NCBI GenBank assembly: GCA_038046785.1
Contig: JBBSVM010000004.1
Location: 124,001-188,000, forward strand
From: JAHFTW01 sp038046785
GTDB taxonomy: Archaea; Thermoplasmatota; E2; JACPAO01; JAHFTW01
Length of the DNA: 64,000 nt
Direction of reading: 5' to 3'
The translations under genes and the position numbers were made by a program. Positions 16,641-25,554 of the stretch are shown piece by piece; position 1 is the stretch's first letter, and each line of letters opens with the position of its first letter. The notes beneath the pieces are model-generated. The model ran no database searches and was not told the origin of the DNA. It worked only from the letters and a program-made list of their open reading frames with translations.

Positions 16641-17276
16641 TTAGGCGTCCTTCGGCTTCGCCGACATCTCGGCGAACGCCATCTTGCCGCTGATCTTGTT
16701 GACGCGCGCCCAGACCGTTTTGCCAACCTGGCCGCCGGGGACGATGAAGATGTAGCCCTCGTACACGCCCTTCGCCTCGGGCTTGCCGCCGGGTTTGCCA
16801 GGCTGAGAGAGCTGAATCTCGTAGGTTCCGCCCTCCTTGACGGCGGCCTCGGGGCGGCGCGCCTTGCGCGCTTTGATGGGGGTTCGGGAGCCGCACGCTT
16901 CGCAGCGCAGAATGCTGACGCGGGCGTCCTTCTCGACATGGGTGTCGGGGGCGCCGCACTCGGAACAGCGCACATAGGTCTCGACGTAGTCATCCAGGAC
17001 ACCCTGGATTTTCTGCGGGGAGACCTTGCCGGTGAAGACCAGGCGTTCGCCATCGACGTGGCCGGCGGTGCCGACCTGGGCGAGGAGGAACTTGCTGAGA
17101 TGCTGCTCGTCGCGCCGCGTGGAGGTGACCATGCCCTTGAAGTTGCGCAGCAAAGTCATGCGACCCTCAATCATGACATCCGGCTTCGGAAGGGCCCAGC
17201 GCTCCTTGTTGTGCACGTTGTCGGGCAACGCGCTGCGCGCCTTCTTCAAGAGCGTCAGGTAGGCGTTCTGGTCCAT
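16641..17276 (-). CDS. Translation initiation factor aIF2 subunit beta with TRAM domain
   Basis: Part of the aIF2 trimer that brings initiator Met-tRNA to the ribosome. The 211-residue protein has the N-terminal KARSALPD and RWALPKPDVMIEGRMTLLRNF motifs, the core LSKFLLAQVGTAGHVDGERLVF, and a zinc ribbon (VRCSECGAPDT, then LRCEACGSRTP). After a basic linker of about 140-152 it ends in a TRAM-like barrel (GGTYEIQLSQPG, VYEGYIFIVPGG), an RNA-binding extension seen in euryarchaeal forms. TTATAG at 17299-17304 lies about 25 nt before ATG 17276, so it is likely leaderless. Confidence 0.94.
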   Translation of the reverse strand: MDQNAYLTLLKKARSALPDNVHNKERWALPKPDVMIEGRMTLLRNFKGMVTSTRRDEQHLSKFLLAQVGTAGHVDGERLVFTGKVSPQKIQGVLDDYVETYVRCSECGAPDTHVEKDARVSILRCEACGSRTPIKARKARRPEAAVKEGGTYEIQLSQPGKPGGKPEAKGVYEGYIFIVPGGQVGKTVWARVNKISGKMAFAEMSAKPKDA

Positions 17277-17298
17277 GCCCTTCGCACTCGGAGGTTGG

Positions 17299-17305
17299 CT
17301 ATAAG
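17299..17305 (-). promoter_or_regulatory. TATA box of aIF2-beta
   Basis: On the minus strand the sequence reads GCTTATAGCC, about 25-28 nt before ATG 17276. Confidence 0.55.
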
Positions 17306-17322
17306 CTCGGTTGGCGCCCGAC

Positions 17323-17386
17323 GAACCGCAGATTTCGCAGATCGCGCAGAACCTAGTTCTGCGAAAATCTGCGTCATCTGCGGTTC
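17323..17386. repeat. Family 1 palindromic element (CGCAGAT type)
   Basis: One of the cleanest copies. Both ends begin GAACCGCAGAT when read inward; steps CGCAGATTT, CGCAGATCG, CGCAGAACC are mirrored by TTCTGCGAAAATCTGCG and TCATCTGCGGTTC. It fills the space between pyrG and aIF2-beta and reaches the last bases of pyrG. Confidence 0.85.
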
Positions 17387-19034
17387 AGGCGGCCGCGACC
17401 GGCTCCGGGCCGCCCGTCAGGACCCCTTTCGCGATGAGGGCCGCCTGGACGAGGCCGACGAAGAGCGGGCCCGGCTTCTGCGGGCGACTGTTGAACTCGG
17501 GGTGGAATTGACCGCCGACGAAGTAGGGGTGGATGTGGCGCGGCAGCTCCATGACCTCCATGATGGGGCGATCCGGCATGCGACCACTGAACACCATTCC
17601 CTTCGCCGTCATGCGCTCGATGTAGTCCGGGTTCATCTCGTAGCGGTGGCGGTGCCGTTCGCTGATGACCAGCTTGCCGTAGGTCTCATGCGCAAGGCTG
17701 CCCTCGTTGAGGACGCATTCGTAGGCGCCCAACCGCATCGTGCCACCGAGCTCTTGAATCTCGTACTGTTCGGGGAGGACGCAGATGACGGGATGGGCCG
17801 CGTTGACGTCCATCTCGGTCGAGTTTGCGTCCTTGAGGTGCGCCACGTTGCGGGCGTACTCGACGATGGCAAGCTGGAAGCCGAGACAGATGCCAAGGAA
17901 CGGCACCTCTGCCTCGCGGGCGTGCTGCACCGCCGCAATCTTGCCCTCCGTGCCGCGCGAGCCGAAACCGGGGCCGACCAAGATGGCGTCCGCTTCGCGC
18001 AGGTTGCGCCAGGCGTCGGCGTCCTTTGCCTCGAGCGCCTCGCCCTCGATGTAGCTGATGCGGACCCGGGTGTCGAGGGAGGCGCCAGCGTGCCGGAGCG
18101 CCTCGTTGATGCTGAGGTAGGAGTCCGACAGGTCGGTGTATTTGCCAACGAAGGCGACGGTCACCTCGTGGCTCGGGTTGATGAGCCGCTCGACGAGGTC
18201 GCGCCAGGAATCCAAATCGGGCTCTTTGCGCGGCAATCCGAGGCGGCGCAGGATGGTGTCGGGAACCCCCTGTGCCTCCAGGATGAGCGGAACCTCGTAG
18301 ATGCTTTTGGCGTCATGCGCCGAGACCACGCCGGACTCTGGGACGTCGCAGAAGTTGGCAATTTTCTCGCGGATTTCCGGCGCGAGCGGCTGTGCACTGC
18401 GGCAGACAATCATGTCCGGGTGCAAGCCGATGGATTTGAGGTCGCGCACGGTGTGCTGCGTCGGCTTCGTCTTCTGCTCGCCCACGGCGCCTACGACCGG
18501 GACGAGGCTGGTGTGGATGAGGAACAGGTTCTCGTGGCCCACCTCGCGCGTCAACTGGCGGATGCCTTCCAGGAAGGGCGCCGATTCGATGTCACCCACG
18601 GTGCCGCCCACTTCGACGAGGCAGACGTCGGCGCCCGACTTCTTCGCCACCCGCTTAATCCAGTCCCGGATTTCGTTGGTGATGTGCGGGATGATTTGCA
18701 CGGTCTTGCCGAGGTAGTCGCCGCGCCGTTCGCGGTCGATGACGGTCTTGTACACTTTGCCGGTGGTGATGTTGTTGTCGCGGCCGAGTGGAATGTCGAG
18801 GAACCGCTCGTAGTTGCCGAGGTCGAGGTCCGCCTCGCCGCCGTCCTGAAGCACGAACACCTCGCCATGTTCGAACGGGTTCATGGTGCCCGCGTCGGAG
18901 TTGAGGTACGGGTCAATCTTGACCGCGGTCACGGAGAATCCGCGCGCTTTCAGCAGGGTGCCGATGCTGGAGGTCGTGATGCCTTTGCCCAGCCCAGAAA
19001 GGACGCCCCCCGTCACGACGATGTACTTCGTCAT
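17385..19034 (-). CDS. pyrG: CTP synthase
   Basis: Converts UTP to CTP with glutamine. The 549-residue protein has the N-terminal synthetase domain (KYIVVTGGVLSGLGKG, VKIDPYLNSDAGTMNP, VEVGGTVGDIES) and a C-terminal class I glutaminase with nucleophile Cys in FLGICLGFQLA and the His/Glu pair in GGQFHPEFNSRP. Open frame extends 13 codons upstream, but ATG 19034 gives the canonical MTKYIVVTGG start. A TGATATCC box at about 19065-19072 lies upstream. With pyrB/pyrI elsewhere in the window it serves pyrimidine supply. Confidence 0.96.
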   Translation of the reverse strand: MTKYIVVTGGVLSGLGKGITTSSIGTLLKARGFSVTAVKIDPYLNSDAGTMNPFEHGEVFVLQDGGEADLDLGNYERFLDIPLGRDNNITTGKVYKTVIDRERRGDYLGKTVQIIPHITNEIRDWIKRVAKKSGADVCLVEVGGTVGDIESAPFLEGIRQLTREVGHENLFLIHTSLVPVVGAVGEQKTKPTQHTVRDLKSIGLHPDMIVCRSAQPLAPEIREKIANFCDVPESGVVSAHDAKSIYEVPLILEAQGVPDTILRRLGLPRKEPDLDSWRDLVERLINPSHEVTVAFVGKYTDLSDSYLSINEALRHAGASLDTRVRISYIEGEALEAKDADAWRNLREADAILVGPGFGSRGTEGKIAAVQHAREAEVPFLGICLGFQLAIVEYARNVAHLKDANSTEMDVNAAHPVICVLPEQYEIQELGGTMRLGAYECVLNEGSLAHETYGKLVISERHRHRYEMNPDYIERMTAKGMVFSGRMPDRPIMEVMELPRHIHPYFVGGQFHPEFNSRPQKPGPLFVGLVQAALIAKGVLTGGPEPVAAA

Positions 19035-19137
19035 ATGCAACGGGAATTCCCCTACGCGGGGCTTGGATATCAAGACTCCTTCTCCAAAGCGATTTTTTCG
19101 CCCCTTGACGAAGCCTCAAGTTGGCGGCGGCGACGTC

Positions 19138-19917
19138 GTGGGCGTGCCGGTCCTTAGGCTGGGCGACGCCCGGCTCGAATGGGAGTTGGAAGGACGCCCG
19201 ATCCCCGAGCGGCGCGTCGAGACCTGGCTGCGCGGCGCGGCCGATGCGGTCGCGACCTGGTTCGATGGCTTTCCCACCGATGCCGCCGTCCGGGTCGTCG
19301 GTGAGTCGGGCGCCTCCGTGCGTTTTGGTCAGGCCAACTCCGGCGACCCGCCCGAGGTGACCGTCTGGGTGGGCGCCGACGCGACAGCGGCAACGTTGCG
19401 CTCCGATTGGGTGCTCGTCCACGAAATGCTGCACCTGGGGTTTCCCGGAATGCCCAGTCGGCACGCTTGGCTCTACGAGGGGATGGCAACCTACATGGAG
19501 CCGCTCGCCCGCGCGGCTGGCGGTTTGAGGTCTGAGCGCAGCGCGTGGACGGCGCTCGCCAACTCCCTGTCCGACGGCGAGCCGCGCCGCGGCGACGGAG
19601 GCCTCGAAGGGCCGCGCAACTGGGCTCGCACCTATTGGGGTGGGGCGCTCTGGTGCTTTGCCGCCGACGTCGGACTGCGCCAAGCAAGCGGAGGCGAATT
19701 CGGGTTGCGCGAGGTGGCTGGCCGCTTTGCCCACGCCGGAGGAACGCTGCGTGAATATTGGCCCATTCAGCGCGTCATCGCAGGGCTCGATGAGGTGTCG
19801 GGGACGAGCGTCTGTGGAGAATTGTACGACCGCCACGCCCACGACGCGGTGCCGTTCGGCTTCGACGCGTTGTGGCGCGAAGGCCGCGCGGTCGGGCTGG
19901 TTCCGCTTTCCGCTTGA
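19138..19917 (+). CDS. HExxH gluzincin-like metallopeptidase
   Basis: A 259-residue protein. VHEMLHLGFPGMPSRHAW carries HExxH, and WLYEGMATYMEPL about 20 residues later supplies a Glu in the ExxxY arrangement of M1/M61-type gluzincins, so an active zinc peptidase fold is likely. No signal peptide is evident. The start is uncertain: GTG 19138 or 19144 are the plausible ones, since the frame otherwise extends into the divergent pyrG promoter. Substrate unknown. Confidence is good for the catalytic motif and moderate for the start. Confidence 0.7.
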   Translation: MGVPVLRLGDARLEWELEGRPIPERRVETWLRGAADAVATWFDGFPTDAAVRVVGESGASVRFGQANSGDPPEVTVWVGADATAATLRSDWVLVHEMLHLGFPGMPSRHAWLYEGMATYMEPLARAAGGLRSERSAWTALANSLSDGEPRRGDGGLEGPRNWARTYWGGALWCFAADVGLRQASGGEFGLREVAGRFAHAGGTLREYWPIQRVIAGLDEVSGTSVCGELYDRHAHDAVPFGFDALWREGRAVGLVPLSA

Positions 19918-19967
19918 GTCGGCCCCGCACGCTCACCCTTATCCCGTTGGGGAGAGTCGCAATGGCC

Positions 19968-20411
19968 ATGCCCGTCACCGGTATTGTTCTTCGCTCCATC
20001 GAGGCGCGCCGCTTCGCCGACGCCGTGCCGAACCAGCAGATTCGCGTCGACCACAACTCCAACCTCACGCTCGTGGCGAAGGAGGCGACGGACCGGATGC
20101 GCGTCGAGTTCGGCTACACCACCAGCTACGGCCCGCTTGGCATGGTCAAAATCGAAGGCGCGCTGCAGTTCACCGACCCCAACGCCGGCACCGCCGCCGA
20201 CGGCTGGGCGGCGACGCGCAACCTGCCGCCCGAGATGGCGCAACAGGTGCACTCCGCCATCATGAGCCACGCCGTTCCGGAAGCGGTCGGCCTCGCCAAG
20301 GAGTTGCGCCTGCCTCCGCCCATCCCGATGCCGCAGATTCAGTTCCAGACTCCTGCAAAGCCCGCCGTGCCCGCAGTCCCGGACCGGTACGGCAACCCCG
20401 AAGTCGGCTAA
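19968..20411 (+). CDS. Conserved archaeal protein, possibly SecB-fold
   Basis: A 147-residue protein. The N-terminal half alternates beta strands (GIVLRSIEARRFAD, IRVDHNSNLTLVAKE, MRVEFGYTTSYGPLGMVKIEG) in a way that recalls archaeal SecB-like domains; the second half is a helical hairpin (LPPEMAQQVHSAIMSH) followed by a Pro-rich tail (LPPPIPMPQIQF). The SecB link is a pattern impression, not a confirmed assignment. ATG 19968 is 29 nt from the TTATCC box at 19939; ATG 19962 is also in frame. Confidence 0.55.
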   Translation: MPVTGIVLRSIEARRFADAVPNQQIRVDHNSNLTLVAKEATDRMRVEFGYTTSYGPLGMVKIEGALQFTDPNAGTAADGWAATRNLPPEMAQQVHSAIMSHAVPEAVGLAKELRLPPPIPMPQIQFQTPAKPAVPAVPDRYGNPEVG

Positions 20412-20481
20412 ACCCGCCCGAGTTTTGGATAAAAGGCCTTAAGTCGCGGCCCAGGAGTGATTGGGCAACCCGAGGCGTCCC

Positions 20482-21225
20482 ATGGCTCAGAATGGCTCCA
20501 CCACCGTGACCACGACCCGCACCGTTGTGGGCACCAATGAAATCCGCTCCAGCCTGCACGCCATCGCCGGCGAACTGGAGCGCGTCCGCTCCGCCCTGGA
20601 CACCACCAGCCTGCAGGACCTCGTCCGCTCGCTGCGCGACCTCGAGCTGCGCATCACCACCATTGAGGAGACCACCCTCTCCGCCGCCTCCGACGTGGAC
20701 GACGCCCGCCGGGAGCTTGACCGCGAACGCGAACGCTTCCAGCAGCTCTGGACCGCCTACAAGACGCAGGAAGACGAGCTTGCGGAACTCAAGTCCCAGC
20801 TCGGCCTTGCCAACGAGAACGGCCGCACCGTCGAGGAGCTGCGCAACGAGGTCGTGCGCCTGCGCAACGCGAGCGAACGCGCTGCCGAAGGCGAGCGTGC
20901 CCTGCGCGACAACCAAGCTCTGCGCATCGAAGTGGAGAACCAGAACCGCATCCTGCGCGAAGCGCAAAGCACCCTCGACCGCCAATCGGCCGACCTGGTC
21001 GCCCTGCGCCAGACCGCCACCCGCGTCACCCGCCTCGAAACCGTGGACAAGGATCTCGAGATCGAGCGCGAGCGCCTTGCCAAGCTCTACAAAGTGTACG
21101 AGGAGCGCGCCGCCGACATCCGCGACCTCAACACGAAGCTGAAGAACTGGGAAGCGTGGTTCCAGCGCATGGAACCGCACATGAGCCAGATCTGCCGCAT
21201 GACGGGCGACGCCCCGCGCGTCTGA
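20482..21225 (+). CDS. Coiled-coil protein
   Basis: A 247-residue, almost entirely helical protein. From about residue 20 to 225 the heptad pattern with Leu/Ile/Val at a/d positions and abundant Glu, Arg and Gln is continuous (LERVRSALDTTSLQDLVRSL, LRNEVVRLRNASERAAEGE). There is no signal, membrane segment or catalytic motif. It probably dimerises as a structural or scaffold protein. A GGATAAAAGG box at 20427-20436 precedes it; an in-frame TTG at 20461 has good TATA spacing, while ATG 20482 is the conventional start. Confidence 0.6.
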   Translation: MAQNGSTTVTTTRTVVGTNEIRSSLHAIAGELERVRSALDTTSLQDLVRSLRDLELRITTIEETTLSAASDVDDARRELDRERERFQQLWTAYKTQEDELAELKSQLGLANENGRTVEELRNEVVRLRNASERAAEGERALRDNQALRIEVENQNRILREAQSTLDRQSADLVALRQTATRVTRLETVDKDLEIERERLAKLYKVYEERAADIRDLNTKLKNWEAWFQRMEPHMSQICRMTGDAPRV

Positions 21226-21238
21226 GTTGGAACCCCGA

Positions 21239-21302
21239 CGAAACCGCAGATGACGCAGATTGCGCAGATGTTTCTGCGGGCATCTGCGCAATCTGCGGTT
21301 TG
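21239..21302. repeat. Family 1 palindromic element (CGCAGAT type)
   Basis: AAACCGCAGATGACGCAGAT on the left is mirrored by ATCTGCGCAATCTGCGGTTT on the right, with a short TTTCTGCGGGC centre. It lies exactly between the convergent coiled-coil and metG genes. Confidence 0.85.
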
Positions 21303-21305
21303 AAT

Positions 21306-23462
21306 CTAACGAATCTTCGAGCCCGGCGGCAGCGGCTTCTGCGGGTTGAGCACGCCCACCGTTGTGCCGTCGTCGGCGGCAAGAATCATGCCCTGACTCT
21401 CGACGCCGCGCAGCATGGCGGGGGCGAGGTTGGCGACGAACGCGACAGTCTGGCCGACGAGTTCGTCGGGTTTGTAGAACGCTTTCAGGCCGGCGACGAC
21501 CTGGCGTTGGCCCAGTTCGCCGGCGTCGAGCTTGACGACGTAGAGCTTGTCCGCCTTCGGGTGCGCCTCGACGGCGATGATTTTTGCGAGGCGCAGATTG
21601 ACGCGCTGGAACTCCTCAATCGTGATGGAGGTCGGCTGCGGGGCGGGCGCCGGCTTGGCAGACGGAGCAGTCGTTGGGGCGGCGGGGGCGGGGGTGGCGT
21701 CCATCGGTTTCACCTTGGAGGGGGATGCGGTCGGGGTCGCGGCTGGGCCAGCGAGGGCCTTGATCTGGTCGGGGTCGAGCTTGATGAAGAGCGGCTGCGG
21801 TTCGGCGAGGCGGTGGCCGGCCTGGAGTGGCGTAAGGGCCGCGGACCAGGGCTGGGCGTGCACCGAGCCTTCTTCGCCGAGGGCGGCCCACGTTTTCTGT
21901 GCCGCCTCGGGCAGGAAGGGGGCGCCGTAGATGGCGAGCGCCTTGATGACGCGCAAGAGACTGTGCAGGTTGTCCTCCGCTTCGTGGCGGTTGGTCTTGA
22001 ACGTGCTCCAGGGCTGCGCCTCCTGCATCATCTGGTTGCCCTGAATGGCCAGCTCCATGAGGCGGCGCATCGCGGGACGCAGCCGGACGGCGCGCAGGTG
22101 CATTTCCATCTCGTCGCCACACGCGGCGATGGCGTCGCGGGCCCGCTTGTCGAGCTTGTCGCCGGTCTCGGGAGCGTTCGGGATGATGCCGAGATTTTTC
22201 TGTGTGAACGAGAGCACGCGGTGGACGAGGTTGCCAAGGGTTCCGACCAATTCGTCGTTGACCTTGCTCTGGAAATCTTCCCAGGTCCAGTCGGCATCCT
22301 TGCCCTCGGGCATGTTGATGCTGAGGTAGTAGCGCACCGCGTCGGATTGGAAGCGGTCGAGCACTTCCTGCACGCCGATGCCGACCCCCTGCGACTTGCT
22401 GAACTTGAGGCCGGCAAGGTTGAGGAACTCGTTGGCGGGGACATCGTAGGGCAAATTGAGCAACGGCTGCTTGTCCCGCCCGCGCTGCTCGTTGTAGGCG
22501 ATGAGGATGGCGGGCCAGATGATGGTGTGGAACGGAATGTTGTCCTTGCCGAGGAAATAGTAGGAGCGCGCCTCCTTGTTGGTCCAGAAATGATGCCAAG
22601 CCTCCGGCTTGCCCGAACGGGCGGCCCACTCGATGGCCGCGGTGAGGTAGCCGCACACCGCCTCGAACCAGACGTAGATGCGTTTGTCGTCGTAGGTCTT
22701 GCTGGAGCCAGGGAGAGGTGGGATGGCGACGCCCCAAGTCAAATCGCGCGTGATGGCGCGGTCCACCAGGCCATCCTTGAGCCACTGCTCGGTGAAGTTG
22801 ATGGTGTTGGCGCGCCAGTGGCCCGCCGTCGCCTGGACGTAGCGGGCAAGGGCGGGCTGGAGCTTGCTGAGCAGGAAGAAGAAGTGCTCCGTCGGGCGGA
22901 AGGTGACCGGGTTGCCCGGGTTCATCTTGCTGTGCGGTGCGATGAGCTCCTTGGGGTCGAGCGTCTTGCCGCAGGCGTCGCACTGGTCGCCGCGCGCCCC
23001 CGCCGTCTTGCAGTGCGGGCAGGTGCCTTCGACGTAGCGGTCGGGAAGGAAGCGGCCCGCCTTGGCGTCGTAGGGCGCCTCGGTCGTGCGGGTCTCGATG
23101 AACCCCATCTCGCGGCAGGCGAGGAAGATTTTCTGCACCCATTCGCAGTGGTTGGGGGTCGTCGTCGCGGTGAACAGGTCGAAGTCGATGCCGAGGCGGC
23201 GCAGGGCCTCCTTGTGCTCGGCGTTGTAGTGCTCCACAACCTGGGCTGGCGTTTTGCCTTCCTTCTCCGCCTTGATCATGATGGGAGTGCCGTGGCAGTC
23301 GCTGCCGGAGACCATGAGAACGTCGTGGCCAAGCATCCGCATGGCGCGCCGGAAGATGTCGGGGGGAAGCAGCGAGCCTGCGATGTGGCCGAGGTGGAGG
23401 GGGCCGTTCGCGTAGGGCCAGGCGACGCCAATCAGGATGGGGGCCTTCGTCGCCTTGCTCAC
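21306..23462 (-). CDS. metG: Methionyl-tRNA synthetase with C-terminal tRNA-binding domain
   Basis: Charges tRNA-Met. The 718-residue chain has HIGH-type HLGH in PLHLGHIAGS, two knuckles of the zinc insertion (GTCPHCKTAG, QCDACGKTLD), the signature KFSKS in AGLKFSKSQG (variant of KMSKS), an anticodon-binding helical domain, a low-complexity Pro/Ala/Thr linker of about 575-615 and an EMAP/Trbp111-like domain at the end (RLAKIIAVEAHPKADKLY). Start is GTG 23462, 30 nt after a TTTTAA box at 23487-23492, so it is likely leaderless. Confidence 0.96.
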   Translation of the reverse strand: MSKATKAPILIGVAWPYANGPLHLGHIAGSLLPPDIFRRAMRMLGHDVLMVSGSDCHGTPIMIKAEKEGKTPAQVVEHYNAEHKEALRRLGIDFDLFTATTTPNHCEWVQKIFLACREMGFIETRTTEAPYDAKAGRFLPDRYVEGTCPHCKTAGARGDQCDACGKTLDPKELIAPHSKMNPGNPVTFRPTEHFFFLLSKLQPALARYVQATAGHWRANTINFTEQWLKDGLVDRAITRDLTWGVAIPPLPGSSKTYDDKRIYVWFEAVCGYLTAAIEWAARSGKPEAWHHFWTNKEARSYYFLGKDNIPFHTIIWPAILIAYNEQRGRDKQPLLNLPYDVPANEFLNLAGLKFSKSQGVGIGVQEVLDRFQSDAVRYYLSINMPEGKDADWTWEDFQSKVNDELVGTLGNLVHRVLSFTQKNLGIIPNAPETGDKLDKRARDAIAACGDEMEMHLRAVRLRPAMRRLMELAIQGNQMMQEAQPWSTFKTNRHEAEDNLHSLLRVIKALAIYGAPFLPEAAQKTWAALGEEGSVHAQPWSAALTPLQAGHRLAEPQPLFIKLDPDQIKALAGPAATPTASPSKVKPMDATPAPAAPTTAPSAKPAPAPQPTSITIEEFQRVNLRLAKIIAVEAHPKADKLYVVKLDAGELGQRQVVAGLKAFYKPDELVGQTVAFVANLAPAMLRGVESQGMILAADDGTTVGVLNPQKPLPPGSKIR

Positions 23463-23507
23463 AGCGTGTTGGAGTCGGGGCGTGGCTTAAAACGCGGCGG
23501 CGTCCGA

Positions 23508-23590
23508 CGAAACGCGGATTTCGCGGATGACGCGGATTTGTGGGAGAGGACGCCGTCGTATCCGCGGGTTCCGCGTCATCCGCGCGAACG
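23508..23590. repeat. Family 1 palindromic element (CGCGGAT type)
   Basis: Steps CGCGGATTT, CGCGGATGA, CGCGGATTT on the left; ATCCGCGGGTTCCGCGTCATCCGCGCG on the right. It lies between the Lrp regulator gene and metG, upstream of the metG TATA. Confidence 0.8.
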
Positions 23591-23598
23591 GGGACCGG

Positions 23599-24048
23599 TC
23601 AATCGTCGAGCCGTGGCGCAAATCCTTCTTTGACGACGTTGAGCACCAGGCGCGTCCTCGTCTCCTTGACGTGTTTGTGCTGGAGCGTGACTTTGACGAA
23701 GCGGTCGAGGTCGGGGGTGTCACGGAACTTGCCGACGAAGACGGTGTCCATCTCGCCTGTGACGTCGTACACGGCGACGATGTGCGGGTCTTTCGCCATC
23801 TCCTGCTGCACTTCGGCGAGGTGGCCGCCCGCGATTTTCATCTCAATGAGGGCGCAGATGCCGAAGCCGAGTTTGCTTGCGTCGATTTCGGGGAGGAAAC
23901 GCTTGACGATGCCGGATTCGCGCAGTTTCTTGATGCGGTTGTGCACGGTGCCGACGGTGGTCTCGGCGCGGGAGGCGATTTCCCGAAACGGGGTGTGGGC
24001 ATCCTCCATCAGGATGCGCAGGATCTTGCGGTCCAGGGCATCAGGCAC
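23599..24048 (-). CDS. Lrp/AsnC-family transcriptional regulator
   Basis: A 149-residue feast/famine regulator. Residues 1-60 form the winged HTH (LDRKILRILMEDAHTPFREI, TVGTVHNRIKKLRESGIVKRF); residues 65-145 form the RAM ligand-binding domain (ALIEMKIAGGHLAEV, VAVYDVTGEMDTVFVGKF). It probably binds an amino acid and controls metabolic genes, perhaps itself, since its upstream region at 24049-24130 holds GGAAC/GTTCC half-sites. Start is GTG 24048. A second paralogue is at 37678-38091. Confidence 0.9.
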   Translation of the reverse strand: MPDALDRKILRILMEDAHTPFREIASRAETTVGTVHNRIKKLRESGIVKRFLPEIDASKLGFGICALIEMKIAGGHLAEVQQEMAKDPHIVAVYDVTGEMDTVFVGKFRDTPDLDRFVKVTLQHKHVKETRTRLVLNVVKEGFAPRLDD

Positions 24049-24166
24049 AGGGGACTCACGCTGAACCCGGTTTAGGAACCTGCCGGAACGCGCAGACTCT
24101 TTTCAGAAAGCGGTTCCGACCCTTCAACTCAGGTAAGGCTTTATCGGTCGGGGCTGGTCACCCGGC

Positions 24167-24478
24167 GTGGCAGACAACTTCCACCCCGATCAGGCAGGTT
24201 CCCGAAGCGCCTGGCAGATGCCCTGGCTCGTCGTCTTCGCGGCTGGCGTCGCGCTGGTTCTTCTCGCGCGCATCATCTCGTTCTTCAGTGACTTCGATGC
24301 CATTTCGGATGAAGACAAAGCCTCGGCCCTGTTCAGCCTGCTCGGCAACGCCGGCCTCGTCGTCGGCCTGACGCTCGCGAGTTTCTTCCAGCAGTCCGTC
24401 AGCTGGGGTGCGCGCGCCGCCTTCGCCATCGCGGCGGCCTATTTCCTCATCTTCGGCACAGCCATCAACCTGCGCTGA
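24167..24478 (+). CDS. Small three-helix membrane protein
   Basis: A 103-residue protein of unknown function. Three hydrophobic segments at about 19-40 (WLVVFAAGVALVLLARI), 55-75 (LFSLLGNAGLVVGLTL) and 83-101 (ARAAFAIAAAYFLIFGTAI) are separated by an acidic loop (DFDAISDEDKAS). Start is GTG 24167, 26 nt after TTATC at 24141, consistent with a leaderless transcript. Divergent from the Lrp gene with about 118 bp between, so it is a candidate target of that regulator. Confidence 0.6.
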   Translation: MADNFHPDQAGSRSAWQMPWLVVFAAGVALVLLARIISFFSDFDAISDEDKASALFSLLGNAGLVVGLTLASFFQQSVSWGARAAFAIAAAYFLIFGTAINLR

Positions 24479-24513
24479 ACCGGAATCGAGTTCGTCTCTC
24501 TTTCCCCTTCTCC

Positions 24514-25479
24514 CTACTTCTTTTCGCCCAGCCGCTCGAACAGGTCAGCGACCAGCAGAGGCAGAAGGACTGTCGCGTCTCCTTCGACCGTCTCCCAGGC
24601 GGCGTCTTCCTTGACCTTGCCCCAGCTCACGGCCTCGCGGACGCGGGCGCCCGAGAGGCTGCCGTCGCTCTCCTGCGCCGTCGTGATGTAGACGACGGTG
24701 TCGAGGCCGTCGCGGAACTGGCTCCACCAGATGACGTGGTGCTTGCTGATGCCGCCACCAATCATGAGCGAGCCGAGCCGTTTGGCGCCGAAGACGAAAT
24801 CGCACAATTCCTGTTCGTCCTTGAGGAGGTCGAAGCGGATGTCGCGGTGGTTCTGGTAGGTCATCCAGACCTGGGCGCCGACGGAGCCGTCGGTGGGGCC
24901 GGGAACGAAGACCGGGATGTTGTTTCTCCAGGCCCAGTAGAGGATGGACTCCTCCTTGTTGGGCTCGCGGCCAGCCCACTCGCCGAGTTTGCCGCACAGT
25001 TCGCGGGTGCTCCAGTCCTTCTTGCCGGTCTGGTACCACGCCTCCAGAAGCGGCCGCAGCTTCGCCTCGAGGATTTCGCCGTAACTGGAGTTGGGCACGA
25101 GAACGTTGCCGAGCCGGTTGACGCCGGCGCGGTGCAGTTCGCGGTCGTCCATTTCGAAGGAGCCGGCGAGGTAGGGCTCCCACAAGCGGGCGAGATCGTG
25201 GTCGAGCGTGCCGCAAGTGGTGATGATGGCGTCCACCCGCTTGTGCTTGACGAGGTCGCGGATGACGCCGCGCGTCCCGGTGGCGCAGAGTGCTGCTGGG
25301 AACGAGAGAATGACTTTCTCGTCGGCATTGGCGACCATGCGGTGCAGCAGGTCGGAGGCGGTGGCGAGCTTCTTCGCGGTGAATCCGCCGCCGTTGGCCC
25401 ACATCTCCATGAGCTGCCGCACCCGCACCGGCTTCGCGACATCGAGGTCTTTGACGTCGGGGAAACTCTCCAAGTCCAC
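24514..25479 (-). CDS. dys: Deoxyhypusine synthase
   Basis: Transfers the aminobutyl group of spermidine to a lysine of aIF5A, using NAD. The 321-residue protein has the family blocks SFPAALCATGTRGVIRDL, TTCGTLDHDLAR, GPTDGSVGAQVW and the active-site Lys in GGGISKHHVIWW. The frame continues far upstream only as an open antisense reading of the LVIVD gene; GTG 25479 (VDLESFPDVKDL) gives a normal N-terminus. A GCTTAGCC box at 25523-25530 is shared with the divergent lipoprotein gene. Confidence 0.94.
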   Translation of the reverse strand: MDLESFPDVKDLDVAKPVRVRQLMEMWANGGGFTAKKLATASDLLHRMVANADEKVILSFPAALCATGTRGVIRDLVKHKRVDAIITTCGTLDHDLARLWEPYLAGSFEMDDRELHRAGVNRLGNVLVPNSSYGEILEAKLRPLLEAWYQTGKKDWSTRELCGKLGEWAGREPNKEESILYWAWRNNIPVFVPGPTDGSVGAQVWMTYQNHRDIRFDLLKDEQELCDFVFGAKRLGSLMIGGGISKHHVIWWSQFRDGLDTVVYITTAQESDGSLSGARVREAVSWGKVKEDAAWETVEGDATVLLPLLVADLFERLGEKK

Positions 25480-25521
25480 GGCCGCTCCACCCGGCGCGGC
25501 ACCTTCAGCCTGCCGCCGACA

Positions 25522-25530
25522 AAGGCTAAG
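25522..25530. promoter_or_regulatory. Shared TATA-like element, dys / LVIVD lipoprotein
   Basis: AAGGCTAAG lies 28 nt before ATG 25555 (plus) and about 47 nt before GTG 25479 (minus, GCTTAGCC). Confidence 0.4.
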
Positions 25531-25554
25531 CAGGGGGGCAAGGGTCGGCCGCCG

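Noticed and set aside
16635..19157. 840-codon plus-strand frame opposite aIF2-beta and pyrG
   Set aside because: It spans two certain minus-strand genes and the family 1 element, with composition typical of a reverse-complement shadow.
21156..23633. 825-codon frame opposite metG
   Set aside because: Antisense to a complete MetRS with intact HIGH/KMSKS-type motifs; no recognisable domain of its own.
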